DNA of 64,000 nucleotides from Mycolicibacterium bacteremicum (GTDB lineage: Bacteria > Actinomycetota > Actinomycetes > Mycobacteriales > Mycobacteriaceae): positions 90,210 to 154,209 of the forward strand of contig NZ_CALUAE010000002.1 in NCBI RefSeq assembly GCF_943913955.1, given 5' to 3'. Shown one piece after another: positions 42,929-53,000 of this stretch; the first letter of the stretch is position 1, and each line of letters begins with the position of its first letter. The notes below the pieces were generated by a model. That model saw only the letters and a program-made list of their open reading frames with translations, ran no database searches and was not told the DNA's origin. The position numbers and the translations under genes were made by a program.

Positions 42929-44065
42929 GTGAAGGCGAATCGATCTGGCGCTGCACTGGGCCTGCTGGCCGCTAGCGCGCTGTTGCTGTCGGCCTGTGGC
43001 AGCGACAACAACACCTCTTCGGGATCGGGATCAGGTTCGGGATCCGATTCGGCCGCATCTGAACATTGCGGCGGTAAGGAAGCACTCAAGGCGAGCGGCT
43101 CGACCGCGCAGGCGAATGCCATGACGCGGTTCGTCAACGCCTATGAAAAGGATTGCCCCGGGTTCACGCTGAACTACACCTCCAGCGGCTCGGGAGCGGG
43201 CGTGTCGGAGTTCCTCGGCGGACAGACTGACTTCGGCGGCTCGGATTCGCCGTTGAGTGCCGAGAAGGGTGAGGTCGAGAAGGCCAAGGAGCGGTGCGGC
43301 GGTAGCGAGGCGTGGAACCTGCCCGCAGTCTTCGGCCCGATCGCGATCACCTACAACGTCGAAGGTGTCGACGGCCTGGTGCTCGACGGTCCGACAGCGG
43401 CCAAGATCTTCAACGGCTCGGTCAAGACGTGGGACGCCCCGGAGATCGCCGCACTCAACGAGGGCGTGACCCTGCCGGCTCAGCCGATCAACGTGGTCTT
43501 CCGCAGCGACGAATCGGGCACCACCGATAACTTCCAGAAGTACCTGGACGCCGCATCTGAGGGCGCATGGGGCAAGGGAGCCGGAAAGTCCTTCGCCGGT
43601 GGTGTCGGTGAGGGCGCAAAGGGCAACGAAGGCACCTCGGCTGCCATCTCCAGCACCCCCGGTTCGATCACCTACAACGAGTGGTCCTTCGCGAAGGCAC
43701 AGAACCTGTCGATCGCCAAGATCATCACCTCCGCGGGTCCGGAACCGGTCGAGCTGAGCACCGAGACCGCCGGCAAGGCCATTGATGCCGTCAAGTTCAA
43801 AGGCGAAGGCAACGACCTCGTCCTGGACACGGCGTCGTTCTACATGCCGACCGAGGCGGGTTCCTACCCGATCATGCTGGCCGCGTACGAGATCGTCTGC
43901 TCGCAGTACCCCGATGCCGAGGTGGCTACCGCGGTGAAGGCGTTCATGCACTCGGCGTTGGGCAACGGTCAGGCTGGACTCGAGGAGAATGGCTACATCC
44001 CGGTGCCCGAGGCGTTCAAGACTCGGCTGACCGAAGCCGTCGACGCCATCAACGCGACCAGCTAA
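42929..44065 (+). CDS. pstS: Phosphate-binding lipoprotein, island copy
   Basis: This 378-residue PstS has lipobox LLSAC and the phosphate motifs GSTAQANA, SSGSGAGVSEFLGG, FGGSDSPLS and SDESGTTDNFQKYLDAAS. It is clearly related to the host PstS at 9,591 but diverged over most of its length, so it was acquired rather than recently duplicated. Insertion-deletion differences cluster in the N-terminal linker (Gly/Ser repeat) and near residue 100. It starts with GTG after a GGAG site and a PHO box. A changed phosphate/arsenate preference is plausible but cannot be read from these residues. Confidence 0.92.
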   Translation: MKANRSGAALGLLAASALLLSACGSDNNTSSGSGSGSGSDSAASEHCGGKEALKASGSTAQANAMTRFVNAYEKDCPGFTLNYTSSGSGAGVSEFLGGQTDFGGSDSPLSAEKGEVEKAKERCGGSEAWNLPAVFGPIAITYNVEGVDGLVLDGPTAAKIFNGSVKTWDAPEIAALNEGVTLPAQPINVVFRSDESGTTDNFQKYLDAASEGAWGKGAGKSFAGGVGEGAKGNEGTSAAISSTPGSITYNEWSFAKAQNLSIAKIITSAGPEPVELSTETAGKAIDAVKFKGEGNDLVLDTASFYMPTEAGSYPIMLAAYEIVCSQYPDAEVATAVKAFMHSALGNGQAGLEENGYIPVPEAFKTRLTEAVDAINATS

Positions 44066-44080
44066 GTAGCCACCACACCC

Positions 44081-45130
44081 ATGGCCGTTACACCGGACTC
44101 GACCGCGGTGAGCTCGTCGGCAACCCCGACGAGCTCACCGCAGATCGGGGATACTCCCGCAATGCCCAACCCACCCCGGAAAGTGATGTCGTTGAAGCGA
44201 GGTGACGGACGATGGGGCGACACGATCTTCAAGTCCATTGCCGTCGCCGCCGGAGCCACCATCATCGGCGCCATCGCGCTGATGGCGCTCTTCCTGATCA
44301 TCAAAGCGATCCCGTCGCTTCAGGCCAACCAGGCCAACTTCCTTTTCAGCACCGAGTTCCTCACCAGCGATTCCGATAACCTGCGCTTCGGCATCCGCGA
44401 CCTATTCATGGTCACGGTGCTCAGTTCGGTCTTTGCGTTGCTGATCGCCGTACCCATCGCGATCGGAATCGCGGCATTCCTGACCAACTACGCGCCCAAG
44501 CAGTTGGCTCGACCGTTCGGGATGCTGGTAGACCTCCTTGCGGCGGTTCCGTCGATCGTGTTCGGTCTGTGGGGCATCTTCGTTTTGGCCCCGTGGCTCA
44601 CGCCGGTGGCGACCTTCCTCAACGACAATCTCGGCTGGTTCTTCCTCTTTTCGCAAGGAAATGTGTCGCTTGCCGGTGGCGGAACGATCTTCACCGCGGG
44701 AATTGTGCTCGCAGTGATGATTCTGCCGATCATCACCTCGGTCACTCGTGAGGTGTTCGCCCTGACTCCCCGGGGCCACGTCGAGGCCGCGCAGGCTCTC
44801 GGCGCGACCAAATGGGAAGTCATCCGGATGACGGTGTTCCCCTACGGACGAAGCGGCATGATTGCTGCCTCGATGCTGGGCTTGGGCCGAGCTTTAGGTG
44901 AGACCATCGCGATTCTGATCATCCTGCGCACTGCAGCTCAGGCGGGTACGTGGTCGCTGTTCGACGGCGGCTACACATTCGCATCGAAGATCGCCTCGGC
45001 CGCAGCGGAGTTCAGTGCTCCGTTACCGACAGGTGCATATATCGCCGCCGGATTCGTGCTGTTCGCGCTGACCTTCGTGGTCAATGCGCTGGCCCGGGCC
45101 GCGGCCGGTGGAAGGGTCAGTGGAGGATGA
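44081..45130 (+). CDS. pstC: Phosphate permease PstC, island copy
   Basis: This 349-residue permease has the same organisation as the host PstC: a polar N-terminus, six helices, and the loop EAAQALGATKWEVIRMTVFPYG before GLGRALGETIAILIIL. It differs from the host copy at many positions. The ATG at 44081 lies 15 bp after pstS2, and the stop overlaps pstA2. All four pst genes of the island are intact and in the canonical order. Confidence 0.92.
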   Translation: MAVTPDSTAVSSSATPTSSPQIGDTPAMPNPPRKVMSLKRGDGRWGDTIFKSIAVAAGATIIGAIALMALFLIIKAIPSLQANQANFLFSTEFLTSDSDNLRFGIRDLFMVTVLSSVFALLIAVPIAIGIAAFLTNYAPKQLARPFGMLVDLLAAVPSIVFGLWGIFVLAPWLTPVATFLNDNLGWFFLFSQGNVSLAGGGTIFTAGIVLAVMILPIITSVTREVFALTPRGHVEAAQALGATKWEVIRMTVFPYGRSGMIAASMLGLGRALGETIAILIILRTAAQAGTWSLFDGGYTFASKIASAAAEFSAPLPTGAYIAAGFVLFALTFVVNALARAAAGGRVSGG

Positions 45131-46029
45131 CAGTCGCATTTGATCAGTCGGTGAAGGCCCCCACCTTTCACCCTCTGAGCGCTAGCCGCAAACTCAAGAA
45201 CACCATCGCGACGACGCTGTTCACCGGATCATTCGTGATCGCCATGATTCCGCTGGCATGGCTGCTCTACACCGTGCTGGCCAAAGGCTTCACCGCGATC
45301 ACCATGTCCACGTGGTGGACGAACTCGCTTGCCGGTGTATTGCCGGAGGAGATGGCCGGCGGTGTGTATCACGCGATTTACGGCACTCTGGTGCAGGCAG
45401 CTATTGCTGCGGTGCTGTCAGTGCCTTTGGGCGTGATGGCCGCGGTCTACTTGGTCGAATACGGTAGAGGGCGTTTCGCGAAGGTCACCACGTTCATGGT
45501 CGACATCCTCGCCGGCGTGCCCTCGATCGTGGCTGCACTCTTCATCTTTGCGTTGTGGATTGCGACCCTGGGGTTCGAGCAGAGTGCCTTCGCCGTCTCG
45601 CTTGCATTGGTGCTGTTGATGCTCCCGGTCGTTGTGCGCAACACAGAGGAAATGCTGAAGCTTGTACCCGACGAACTACGAGAAGCGTCCTACGCCTTGG
45701 GGATTCCGAAATGGAAGACCATCGCGCGGGTCGTGGTGCCTACAGCGCTGCCTGGAATGCTCAGCGGCATCCTGCTAGCGCTGGCCAGGGTAATGGGTGA
45801 GACGGCGCCCGTTCTGGTGCTGGTTGGATACAGCCGATCGATCAACATGGACGCGCTGGAGGGCAATATGGCCTCGCTTCCGCTCTTGATCTACACCGAG
45901 TTGATTAACCCGGAAGCGGCGGGTGCCCTGCGGGTTTGGGGTGCCGCGCTGACCCTCATCCTGATCATCGCGGCGCTGTACCTCGGCGCTGCACTCATCA
46001 ACCGATACCTGACGCGGAACCGAGTTTAG
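45127..46029 (+). CDS. pstA: Phosphate permease PstA, island copy (intact)
   Basis: This 300-residue permease has the EAA loop LREASYALGIPKWKTIARVV and the downstream ALPGMLSGILLALARVMGET that the broken host copy has lost at its junction. The ATG at 45127 overlaps the pstC2 stop and follows GGAGG. This is the only complete pstA in the window, so phosphate transport by this locus should depend on it. It could in principle pair with either PstC, but no sequence feature decides this. Confidence 0.92.
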   Translation: MTVAFDQSVKAPTFHPLSASRKLKNTIATTLFTGSFVIAMIPLAWLLYTVLAKGFTAITMSTWWTNSLAGVLPEEMAGGVYHAIYGTLVQAAIAAVLSVPLGVMAAVYLVEYGRGRFAKVTTFMVDILAGVPSIVAALFIFALWIATLGFEQSAFAVSLALVLLMLPVVVRNTEEMLKLVPDELREASYALGIPKWKTIARVVVPTALPGMLSGILLALARVMGETAPVLVLVGYSRSINMDALEGNMASLPLLIYTELINPEAAGALRVWGAALTLILIIAALYLGAALINRYLTRNRV

Positions 46030-46036
46030 GAGCCTC

Positions 46037-46807
46037 ATGGCCAAGCGGCTGGATCTTAAAGATCTCAACATCTACTACGGCAACTTCCACGCCGTGTCCA
46101 ACGTGGGCCTTTCGGTGATGCCACGCAGCGTGACGGCCTTCATCGGACCGTCCGGTTGCGGGAAGTCCACCGTGTTGCGCACCCTGAACCGGATGCACGA
46201 GGTGATCCCCGGCGCTCGCGTCGAAGGCTCAGTGCTGCTCGACGGCGAGGACATCTATGCCTCGGGCATCGACCCGGTGAGTGTCCGCAAGACCATCGGT
46301 ATGGTGTTCCAGCGCCCGAACCCGTTCCCCACGATGTCAATCCGCGACAACGTGGTTGCCGGACTGAAGTTGCAGGGAGTGCGCAAGAACCTCGACGAGG
46401 TCGCCGAGAAATCCCTCAAGGGTGCCAACCTGTGGAACGAGGTCAAGGACCGCCTCGACAAGCCCGGTGGCGGCCTGTCCGGTGGTCAGCAGCAGCGTCT
46501 GTGCATCGCCCGTGCCATCGCGGTGCAGCCCGATGTGCTGCTGATGGACGAGCCGTGCTCTGCGCTCGACCCGATCTCCACGTTGGCGATCGAGGATCTG
46601 ATCTCCGAGCTCAAGCAGCAGTACACGATCGTCATCGTGACGCACAACATGCAGCAGGCCGCCCGAGTCAGCGACCAGACCGCATTCTTCAACCTGGAGG
46701 CCACAGGCAAGCCGGGCCAACTCGTCGAGATTGATGAGACCGAGAAAATCTTCTCCAACCCGACGCAGAAGGCCACCGAGGATTACATCTCCGGCCGCTT
46801 CGGCTGA
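46037..46807 (+). CDS. pstB: Phosphate ABC ATPase PstB, island copy
   Basis: This 256-residue ATPase has Walker A GPSGCGKST, the Q-loop GMVFQRPNPFPTM, signature LSGGQQQR and Walker B VLLMDEP followed by VTHNMQQAARVS. It is the closest of the four island proteins to its host counterpart at 54,282, as expected for a conserved ATPase. It starts 7 bp after pstA2 and ends the operon, followed by a hairpin. Confidence 0.94.
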   Translation: MAKRLDLKDLNIYYGNFHAVSNVGLSVMPRSVTAFIGPSGCGKSTVLRTLNRMHEVIPGARVEGSVLLDGEDIYASGIDPVSVRKTIGMVFQRPNPFPTMSIRDNVVAGLKLQGVRKNLDEVAEKSLKGANLWNEVKDRLDKPGGGLSGGQQQRLCIARAIAVQPDVLLMDEPCSALDPISTLAIEDLISELKQQYTIVIVTHNMQQAARVSDQTAFFNLEATGKPGQLVEIDETEKIFSNPTQKATEDYISGRFG

Positions 46808-46819
46808 CACTGGGACATC

Positions 46820-46853
46820 GCGCGTTGTCCGGAGGGGGAGCCGGGCAACGCGC
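46820..46853 (+). terminator. Hairpin between island pstB and the regulator-like gene
   Basis: GCGCGTTGTCCGG at 46820-46832 pairs with CCGGGCAACGCGC at 46841-46853 through 13 positions, one of them G-U. It may end or attenuate transcription from the pst operon into the next gene. Confidence 0.6.
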
Positions 46854-46870
46854 CGGAAGAGCGGTAACTC

Positions 46871-47620
46871 GTGACTATTGAGGTGCGGCGAACAAATGCA
46901 GCGCCTAGCTTCGGGGAGCGTAATGCAGCCTTTCCGCCGATGCGCGGGACGCTGATGATCGTGGATACCGATGCTGAGGTTGCGACTAACCTCTTGAATG
47001 ACGCGCAGAAAGCCGGCATCAACTCCACATGGTGTGACGATGGGGCCGAAGCGCTGTTGGCCATCGGGGCGGAACAACCGGACGTCCTCGTCCTGGCCGG
47101 CTACCTTCACGCCTTCGATGCGGCTCAGATCACGGCCGCGGTGCGCAGTCGGTGGAAGTTTCCGATCTTGATCGGAACCTCAAGTAGCAGTGATGAAGTC
47201 ACCCGTGCTGCGTTACATGCGGGCGCCTCGGCCATGGTTGCTCGTCCCTACAACATCACTACGATCGCGCCATTCGCTGTCAACGGCCGATCACAGCCAC
47301 AACTCGACGATCAACTGGTGTACGTCGCCGGGCCGATTCAGGTCGACCGAGACGGGTACGACACCCGCGTGCGTGGGCGCCACGTACAGCTAACCCAGCG
47401 CGAGCTACAGCTGTTGGTGTATCTCATTCAACAGCAGGGGCGGGTCGCCAGCGCCGACGAGATCAGCCGAGCGGTATGGGGGCATCCTGCGGATACCAAC
47501 ACGGTCGCTGTCCACGTACGGCGCTTGCGGGAGAAACTCGGCCACGATCCCGAGCACGGCGAGTTCATTCGAAACATCCGCGGCGCCGGATATCGCTTGG
47601 CACCTTCGATTTGCGCGTAA
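46871..47620 (+). CDS. Atypical OmpR-family response-regulator-like protein
   Basis: This 249-residue protein has a receiver-like domain (~28-130) and an OmpR winged helix at about 150-245 (RGRHVQLTQRELQLLVYLIQ, VAVHVRRLREKLG, IRNIRGAGYRLAP). The receiver seems unable to be phosphorylated in the usual way. The strand that normally ends in Asp reads PDVLVLAGYLH, and the conserved Lys region reads MVARPYN. No histidine kinase is nearby. It starts 64 bp after the pst2 operon and overlaps the next gene by one base (TAATG). It may act as a phosphorylation-independent regulator. Confidence 0.78.
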   Translation: MTIEVRRTNAAPSFGERNAAFPPMRGTLMIVDTDAEVATNLLNDAQKAGINSTWCDDGAEALLAIGAEQPDVLVLAGYLHAFDAAQITAAVRSRWKFPILIGTSSSSDEVTRAALHAGASAMVARPYNITTIAPFAVNGRSQPQLDDQLVYVAGPIQVDRDGYDTRVRGRHVQLTQRELQLLVYLIQQQGRVASADEISRAVWGHPADTNTVAVHVRRLREKLGHDPEHGEFIRNIRGAGYRLAPSICA

Positions 47621-48696
47621 TGCGAACCTCCGGCAACGAGGACGAATCGCGTTGGGCTAGAACGCTCGACGCGTTAAGCTCCTACTATGATCTACGGGGC
47701 ACCACCGCGGTCGCACGACGTGTCCGAGCCTTCGGTGTAGATCTAGGCCGGTACGTGGAGCAGATCCGCGACGACTACTGGCGCGGAGATCTGGCGCTCG
47801 ACTACATTCAGCGCTTCAAGGACCTTGGTGATTGGCAGTGGGGGCCGTCCCGCCCGGGTAGCTGGCGTCACGGATACGACACGCTCAAGCGTTACGCCGA
47901 GTCCCGCGCCACCGTGTTGGTCATTGAAGCGGACGAGAACGGTGTCGACCTTCCAGGTTGGATGGCCCTCCAACGCGCGGCCTACATCAATTTGCAACTG
48001 AACAAAAATCAGATCGACTTGTTGCAATCCCTGCCCGACTGGACATGGGACTCCGATGAGTTTCGTTGGCGCCAAGGGATGCTCGCGGTGGCGACGTACA
48101 TCCGACGGCACGGAAGCCTCGATAGCGTTAGTCGCGACACTTGTCTGGGTGGCTATCCCCTCGGTCAGTGGCTGCACCGCTGCAGAGAAGACTATCGAGC
48201 TCAGGACCTGGCGCCCAGCCGAACAGTAGAACTCGAAACCAAACCTGGGTGGAGTTGGGGGCCTCACGAAGATCGTTGGCTGGAGGGCTACACATGCCTC
48301 CTGCGCTTCGTAGAAGTCCACGGCTACGCCGCACCATCGCAAAAAACGGTGTTCGAGGGATTCACCATCGGGTGGTGGGTCACCAAGAAGAGACGTCAGT
48401 ATCGCCAGGGCAGCTTGCCGGCCGCCCACATTCAGGCCCTAGAGTCGCTGCCGGGGTGGGAATGGGACCCGCAGGAGGCGCAGTGGTGCCGTGGGTTCGA
48501 AGCGCTGAAGGTCTACACAGAAAACCACGGGTCCGCCAATCCCAGACGTGGTGAAACGGTCGGCGAATACCCTGTTGGGGACTGGGCGCGCACTCAGCGC
48601 GATGCATTTGCCAGTGGGCGGTTGGCCGAGGCTCGCACGTCGAGATTGGCGTCGCTTCCGGGATGGCGCTGGGATCTGACCGCCGGCGCGGAGTGA
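47620..48696 (+). CDS. Protein of five helicase-associated-type repeats, no helicase core
   Basis: This 358-residue protein is made of five ~66-residue helical repeats. Each starts with a W-x-x-G/T-hydrophobic pattern and ends with a W-x-W-D/G motif: DWQWGP, DWTWDS, GWSWGP, GWEWDP and GWRWDL. This is the helicase-associated (HA) domain usually fused to the C-terminus of actinobacterial or phage helicases, where it is thought to bind DNA. No helicase motor is present. The ATG overlaps the stop of the regulator-like gene, so the two are made together. Function is unknown. Confidence 0.75.
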   Translation: MRTSGNEDESRWARTLDALSSYYDLRGTTAVARRVRAFGVDLGRYVEQIRDDYWRGDLALDYIQRFKDLGDWQWGPSRPGSWRHGYDTLKRYAESRATVLVIEADENGVDLPGWMALQRAAYINLQLNKNQIDLLQSLPDWTWDSDEFRWRQGMLAVATYIRRHGSLDSVSRDTCLGGYPLGQWLHRCREDYRAQDLAPSRTVELETKPGWSWGPHEDRWLEGYTCLLRFVEVHGYAAPSQKTVFEGFTIGWWVTKKRRQYRQGSLPAAHIQALESLPGWEWDPQEAQWCRGFEALKVYTENHGSANPRRGETVGEYPVGDWARTQRDAFASGRLAEARTSRLASLPGWRWDLTAGAE

Positions 48697-48766
48697 GCAG
48701 CCCCCGCCGGCATGTGAAGTAGATCCGCGATCGAGCGCGCACAGGGTAGGAACTTCGGCTGGTGGC

Positions 48767-49033
48767 CTATCGAGGTACAGGCAGGCCTGATACCAGCTGA
48801 CCTGCGTCGATGTCGAGGCCCTCCGCGATTCGCACTATCGTTTCGAGGCGAAGACTTCGCTGACCTCGCTCGACTTTTCCGAGCTGAGTCCAGTGAATTC
48901 CGCACTGCACCGCAGCAGCCTCCTGGCTAAGACCAAGTTCAAGCCGACGCGTTCTGACCCGCGCGCCGAAGGCCGCGGTCGTTGCATTGAGGGGTCCATT
49001 GGGCTCGCGTTCCGGCACGATTCCCAATCGCAT
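48767..49033 (-). CDS. XRE-family helix-turn-helix regulator
   Basis: This 88-residue protein contains a single XRE HTH at about 20-75 (FGARVRTRRLELGLSQEAAA, HWTQLGKVERGQRSLRLETI). It probably represses its own promoter. Three near-repeats of ATGCGxAT lie 15-75 bp upstream and could be its sites. It is divergent from a small hypothetical gene. Such regulators often control toxin-antitoxin or mobile-element genes. Confidence 0.78.
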   Translation of the reverse strand: MRLGIVPEREPNGPLNATTAAFGARVRTRRLELGLSQEAAAVQCGIHWTQLGKVERGQRSLRLETIVRIAEGLDIDAGQLVSGLPVPR

Positions 49034-49170
49034 CTGTCACATGCGCATACGGCCAGAGCGGATCGACCGCATGCGTAACAGACCCATGCGTATCGTACTC
49101 AATCATATCGACCGTATTCTCGGCTGCGATTCGCCCGCCAGTAGCCAGGCGGGAACAACCCAAGGGATCA

Positions 49171-49575
49171 ATGTCAGAACGCAAGTGCAGGAGACTTTCA
49201 CGAGTGAACGTGCCCCAGACGACCGCAATCACACACCCGCGAAGCGGGGGGAACAGTCTTGTTGAAAGCTCGTTGGAGGTGCCGGCGGACGCCGGCCGCT
49301 ACCGAGACGCGCTGACCACCGTGCTCCTGCGAATCCCTGCTGGGTACGAGCATCGGATCGCGTGCGGCAGGGGTTGGTATCCCCTCATCGCGAGGCTCCA
49401 CAAAACCCTCTGCGACATCGATATCGACTACGTGGTGTATGGCGTATCCAACCGCGAGGGAACACTTGCCTACGACGCGGAGTGCCAGTCAGACGAGCCC
49501 GTGGTCCGAAAGTCTTTCTCCGAAGCCTTGGCGGCGTCGCAAGAGCAATCGCGGACTGTGTGCGACGTTGTTTGA
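49171..49575 (+). CDS. Conserved hypothetical protein, possibly truncated
   Basis: This 134-residue protein has a recognisable middle part: GRGWYPLIARLHKTLCDIDI followed by DYVVYGVSNREGTLAY. This resembles a widespread family whose members continue with QVKEKFGxLRYY and which often appear near toxin or immunity genes. The end overlaps the HicB-like gene on the other strand by about 105 bases, so one of the two tails is probably not authentic. The first ~30 residues are also uncertain. Confidence 0.45.
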   Translation: MSERKCRRLSRVNVPQTTAITHPRSGGNSLVESSLEVPADAGRYRDALTTVLLRIPAGYEHRIACGRGWYPLIARLHKTLCDIDIDYVVYGVSNREGTLAYDAECQSDEPVVRKSFSEALAASQEQSRTVCDVV

Positions 49576-49775
49576 CGGTAATGCCGTGCGGGAACGGGCT
49601 CGCCGGAATCACACATATCAGCGAGTACGTCCGCGAGCAGGCGCTCGGCCCCTGCGATGGCTTCACCTGCAGTAGGAGCGATCCAGGAGAGACTTGGAAA
49701 CCCGTCGACCAGGCAGACGTACTCACCGTCATCCGACGACCAGGTCACGCGAAAGGTTGAGCGATCGATACTCAT
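49470..49775 (-). CDS. HicB-like antitoxin, C-terminus altered
   Basis: This 101-residue protein begins with MSIDRSTFRVTWSSDDGEYV, SLSWIAPTAGEAIAGAERLL and DMCDSGEPVPARHY, the partial RNase-H-like HicB fold with a conserved GEPVP end. Normal HicB proteins continue with an RHH or HTH DNA-binding part. Here the following ~35 residues do not match. GGGAGG precedes the ATG at 49775. No HicA toxin gene is visible upstream, so it is probably an orphan or decayed antitoxin. Confidence 0.55.
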   Translation of the reverse strand: MSIDRSTFRVTWSSDDGEYVCLVDGFPSLSWIAPTAGEAIAGAERLLADVLADMCDSGEPVPARHYRQTTSHTVRDCSCDAAKASEKDFRTTGSSDWHSAS

Positions 49776-50091
49776 TGGCCCTCCCATCGGCAGCAATTGT
49801 ATTTCCCGGTCTCGGGACCGGCCCTCGATTGGCGCGGGATGCTGGACCGCGAGGACTAAGGGGCGCCGCATGGGCGCGACGTAGCTTCTTGTGGCCAAGG
49901 GGGTGGGCGCCACTTCGTGCCACCCGAAGCGACGGCGCCGGCGAGCGATCAATCATCTGGCTGTCGTCCGTGGCGCCGGACCGGGTTGTTGACGGGTCGG
50001 CTCCCGGGCGCGCCCCACGGGGCTGGGCCAATCGTGGGCGTAGCGCGACGTCATGCTACGAAGGTGAATAGAGTCGCTGACGTGGAGAGGG
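49776..50091. other. Gene-free stretch upstream of the nuclease-NACHT gene
   Basis: Here are 316 bp with no convincing ORF. It must contain the promoter of the long gene that follows. I see no clear operator or RNA element. Confidence 0.4.
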
Positions 50092-53000
50092 TTGCACACG
50101 CATATGCCTGAGCGGAACCCGATGCAGCCGGACGATGCCTCCGAGATTTCGTTTGACACTTCCGAGAGCTTCGATGATGATCTCGACGAATGGTCCTTGG
50201 ATCAGTTGAAGACTCGTCCCAGCTATGCTCCTGTTCCGACCGCGAACCGCAATTCAGATGTGCTGCCGCTGACGACGATTGCGCCCACAGCGTTCGAGCG
50301 ATTAATCGCCGAAATAGTAGCCAAGCAAGACAATCAGTCAGTTCACTTCTACGGGCGCAATGGTCAGACCCAGTACGGTCTCGACATCGTTGAAGAAAAG
50401 CTCGACGGGACGCGCGTGCTCTACCAGGTCAAACGGTTTGAACAGATGACGACTCGCGCGTTGCGAGATGCCGTTGCGGATTATGCGGGACCTGCTCGCA
50501 AGCAGCCGAACCAGCTTCCTGAGCGGCGGTTTCACCCCGATGTGTTCGTCGTGGTCACGTCCGCGAAGGTAGACGACGACACGGCACTCGTTGATTGTGT
50601 CAGCTCAGTGCAGGATGAATATCGCGGTGACCTGGCGTTCGACACCTGGGGAGCAGAGACGGTGTCGCGCAAGCTCCGTGAGCACCGTAGCCTGGTCGCC
50701 GCCGTCTTCAGCGACGCATGGGCGGACGAATGGTGTGGTTCAGCCCGCAGTAAGCGCGCGGAATCACGAGAGAAGCGTAAGAAGTACGTGGACGGCGTCC
50801 TGCGAACGGCGATGAGCGTCCAATTCAGCAAGGACAACGACGTCCGTTTTCGGCAGGTGGAACTGACCGGAATCTCGGTCGAAAGCCTCTTCGTTGATGT
50901 GCCCGCTAGCAGTCACTCTGGCAGTCCCGCCGACCACCTCATCCAGGAGATCAACCCTCACCAGCAGGGCGGGGGTAAGGCGCGGCAATCCGGCGCTGCG
51001 CAAGCCCTTCTCCACCCGGCATGGACCGATAGTGCCGTTATTGTCGGCGGCCCTGGGCAAGGGAAAACGACCTTGCTGCAGTTCCTCTGTCAATACCACC
51101 GAGCGAGATGCCTAGAGCGCGAAGAGTACTCGCCTATCGCAGCGGGTCTGGCACCGGTCACGCGCGTGGATCGGACACCCCTGAAGATCGAACTCACGGA
51201 GTACGCGGCATGGCGACGGGAGCTTCAGAGAGACGCTAAGCAGAACGCTGCTTCGAGTCAACAGGATTCAGACCTGGCGCTGCTGCGCTACATCGCCGAA
51301 ACGGTAGCCTCTGATGCCGGGCGCCCGTTCACGCCCGAAGACCTGGCACTGGCCTTGGCCACCCGGCCAATGATCATCGCGCTCGATGGGCTCGACGAAA
51401 TCGCCAGAACCAGCGAACGAAGCACCATCGCTGAAGAAGTCCGCATCACCAACAGTCGTATCAAGTCGATCACACGTCAAGTCATGGTCATCGTCGCCAC
51501 CCGTCCAGGAAACGTCGGGAATCCAATCTGGCGGGACATCAACTTCTCAACGCTGTTCCTCGGCGATCTGACACCGGCTCTCCGGATGAAGTACCTCGAC
51601 CGTTGGACAGCACAATCCAAGCTGACCCCCGCCGAGATCACGGACCTACGCGCCACTTTTGTCGAGAGTATCGCCTACCCACACGTCGTCGAACTCGCCG
51701 GCAACCCGATGCAACTCGCGATCCTTTTGAACTTGATGCAGCGACGAACTGTGCTGCCGGAACGTCGAACAGCGCTCTACGACAGATACATCGAAGTGTT
51801 CATGGACCGCGAGTCGAAATCGCCCGTGGTCGCGGCAAATAAAGACATCATTGTCGCCTTCCATAAACTTCTCGGGTGGCACATCCACGCACGCATCGAG
51901 ATGGGCATGTCGAACGGCACCATCAGCCTCAGAGACCTACGCAAACTCCTCACCGACTACCTCGCGCCTCGCGGATACGCGACAGCTTTGGTCGAGGAAC
52001 TGTTCGATTCAGTCACCACCCGAGTGCTCTGTCTCGTTCAGCGCGAGCTCGATTCAAACGAGTTCCAGTTCGAGGTTCAGCCGCTGCGAGAGTATTTCGC
52101 TGCCGAACACATCTATGACGTATCTCCCAACGCCACTCGACGAAACAACCGCCAGGCGTGCCTCGCCGAACTCATCCGGCGTCCATACTGGACCAACGTC
52201 ATGCGATTCTTCGCCGGAAAGTTCTCGTCCGGCGAAGTGCCCACGATTCCCTACGCCCTCCGCGATCTCCAGCAGGACAAAGCTCTCAAACACCACCCGA
52301 TCACTCGTATTGCCTCGAAACAACTACTCGACGATCGGGTCCTCGGAGGCCAGCTTGAGCTAGTCGTCACCGACATGGTCAACGTCCTACTGGACGGACC
52401 CGGCATCATACTGGCCGTCGACGGTGTCTTCCAACAGGACGAGTCGATGATCCGGTTCCAAGAACGGGGTGGCCGCCAACAAGCTGTCGACATACTTCTC
52501 GGCCGGCTGAAATCAGAGACAGACGAATGGGTTCGGCTCGCCACGGCACACATCCTGAGGCAACTCGGGGCCAGCAGCAGCGCAGTAGAAGCTTGTTGGA
52601 ATACCCCAGATGGGGATGCAAGTACGTGGATCAAGGTGGCGAGCTATCTCGGAGCCTTCGACAACCCGAACGCCCGTCAGCAGCAAGTTCTTGCGAACGT
52701 TTCAAGTCGGCTGGATACATCCGAAGCCACTGTGCTGGGCGTTCTTACCGACAGTGGCGCGCAGGTGCTCGACGACGGCCTACTATCGGCCTGCCTTTCC
52801 GAGATTCGTCGCAGCAGTGGCTACCTAGACGTTCGGGACACCAGCACCTTCTATCGACGACTGGCCGCCGCAATGAGCGCCGACCGACTCTACGACCACC
52901 GCCGCCCGGCCGGCGCTTCGATGCGACAGGCGGGCACAAAGCGTCATCGTCAACGCGTGCGCGCCGCCAGTGTCAAATCTGCTGCCGCTGCCGTTCAGGC

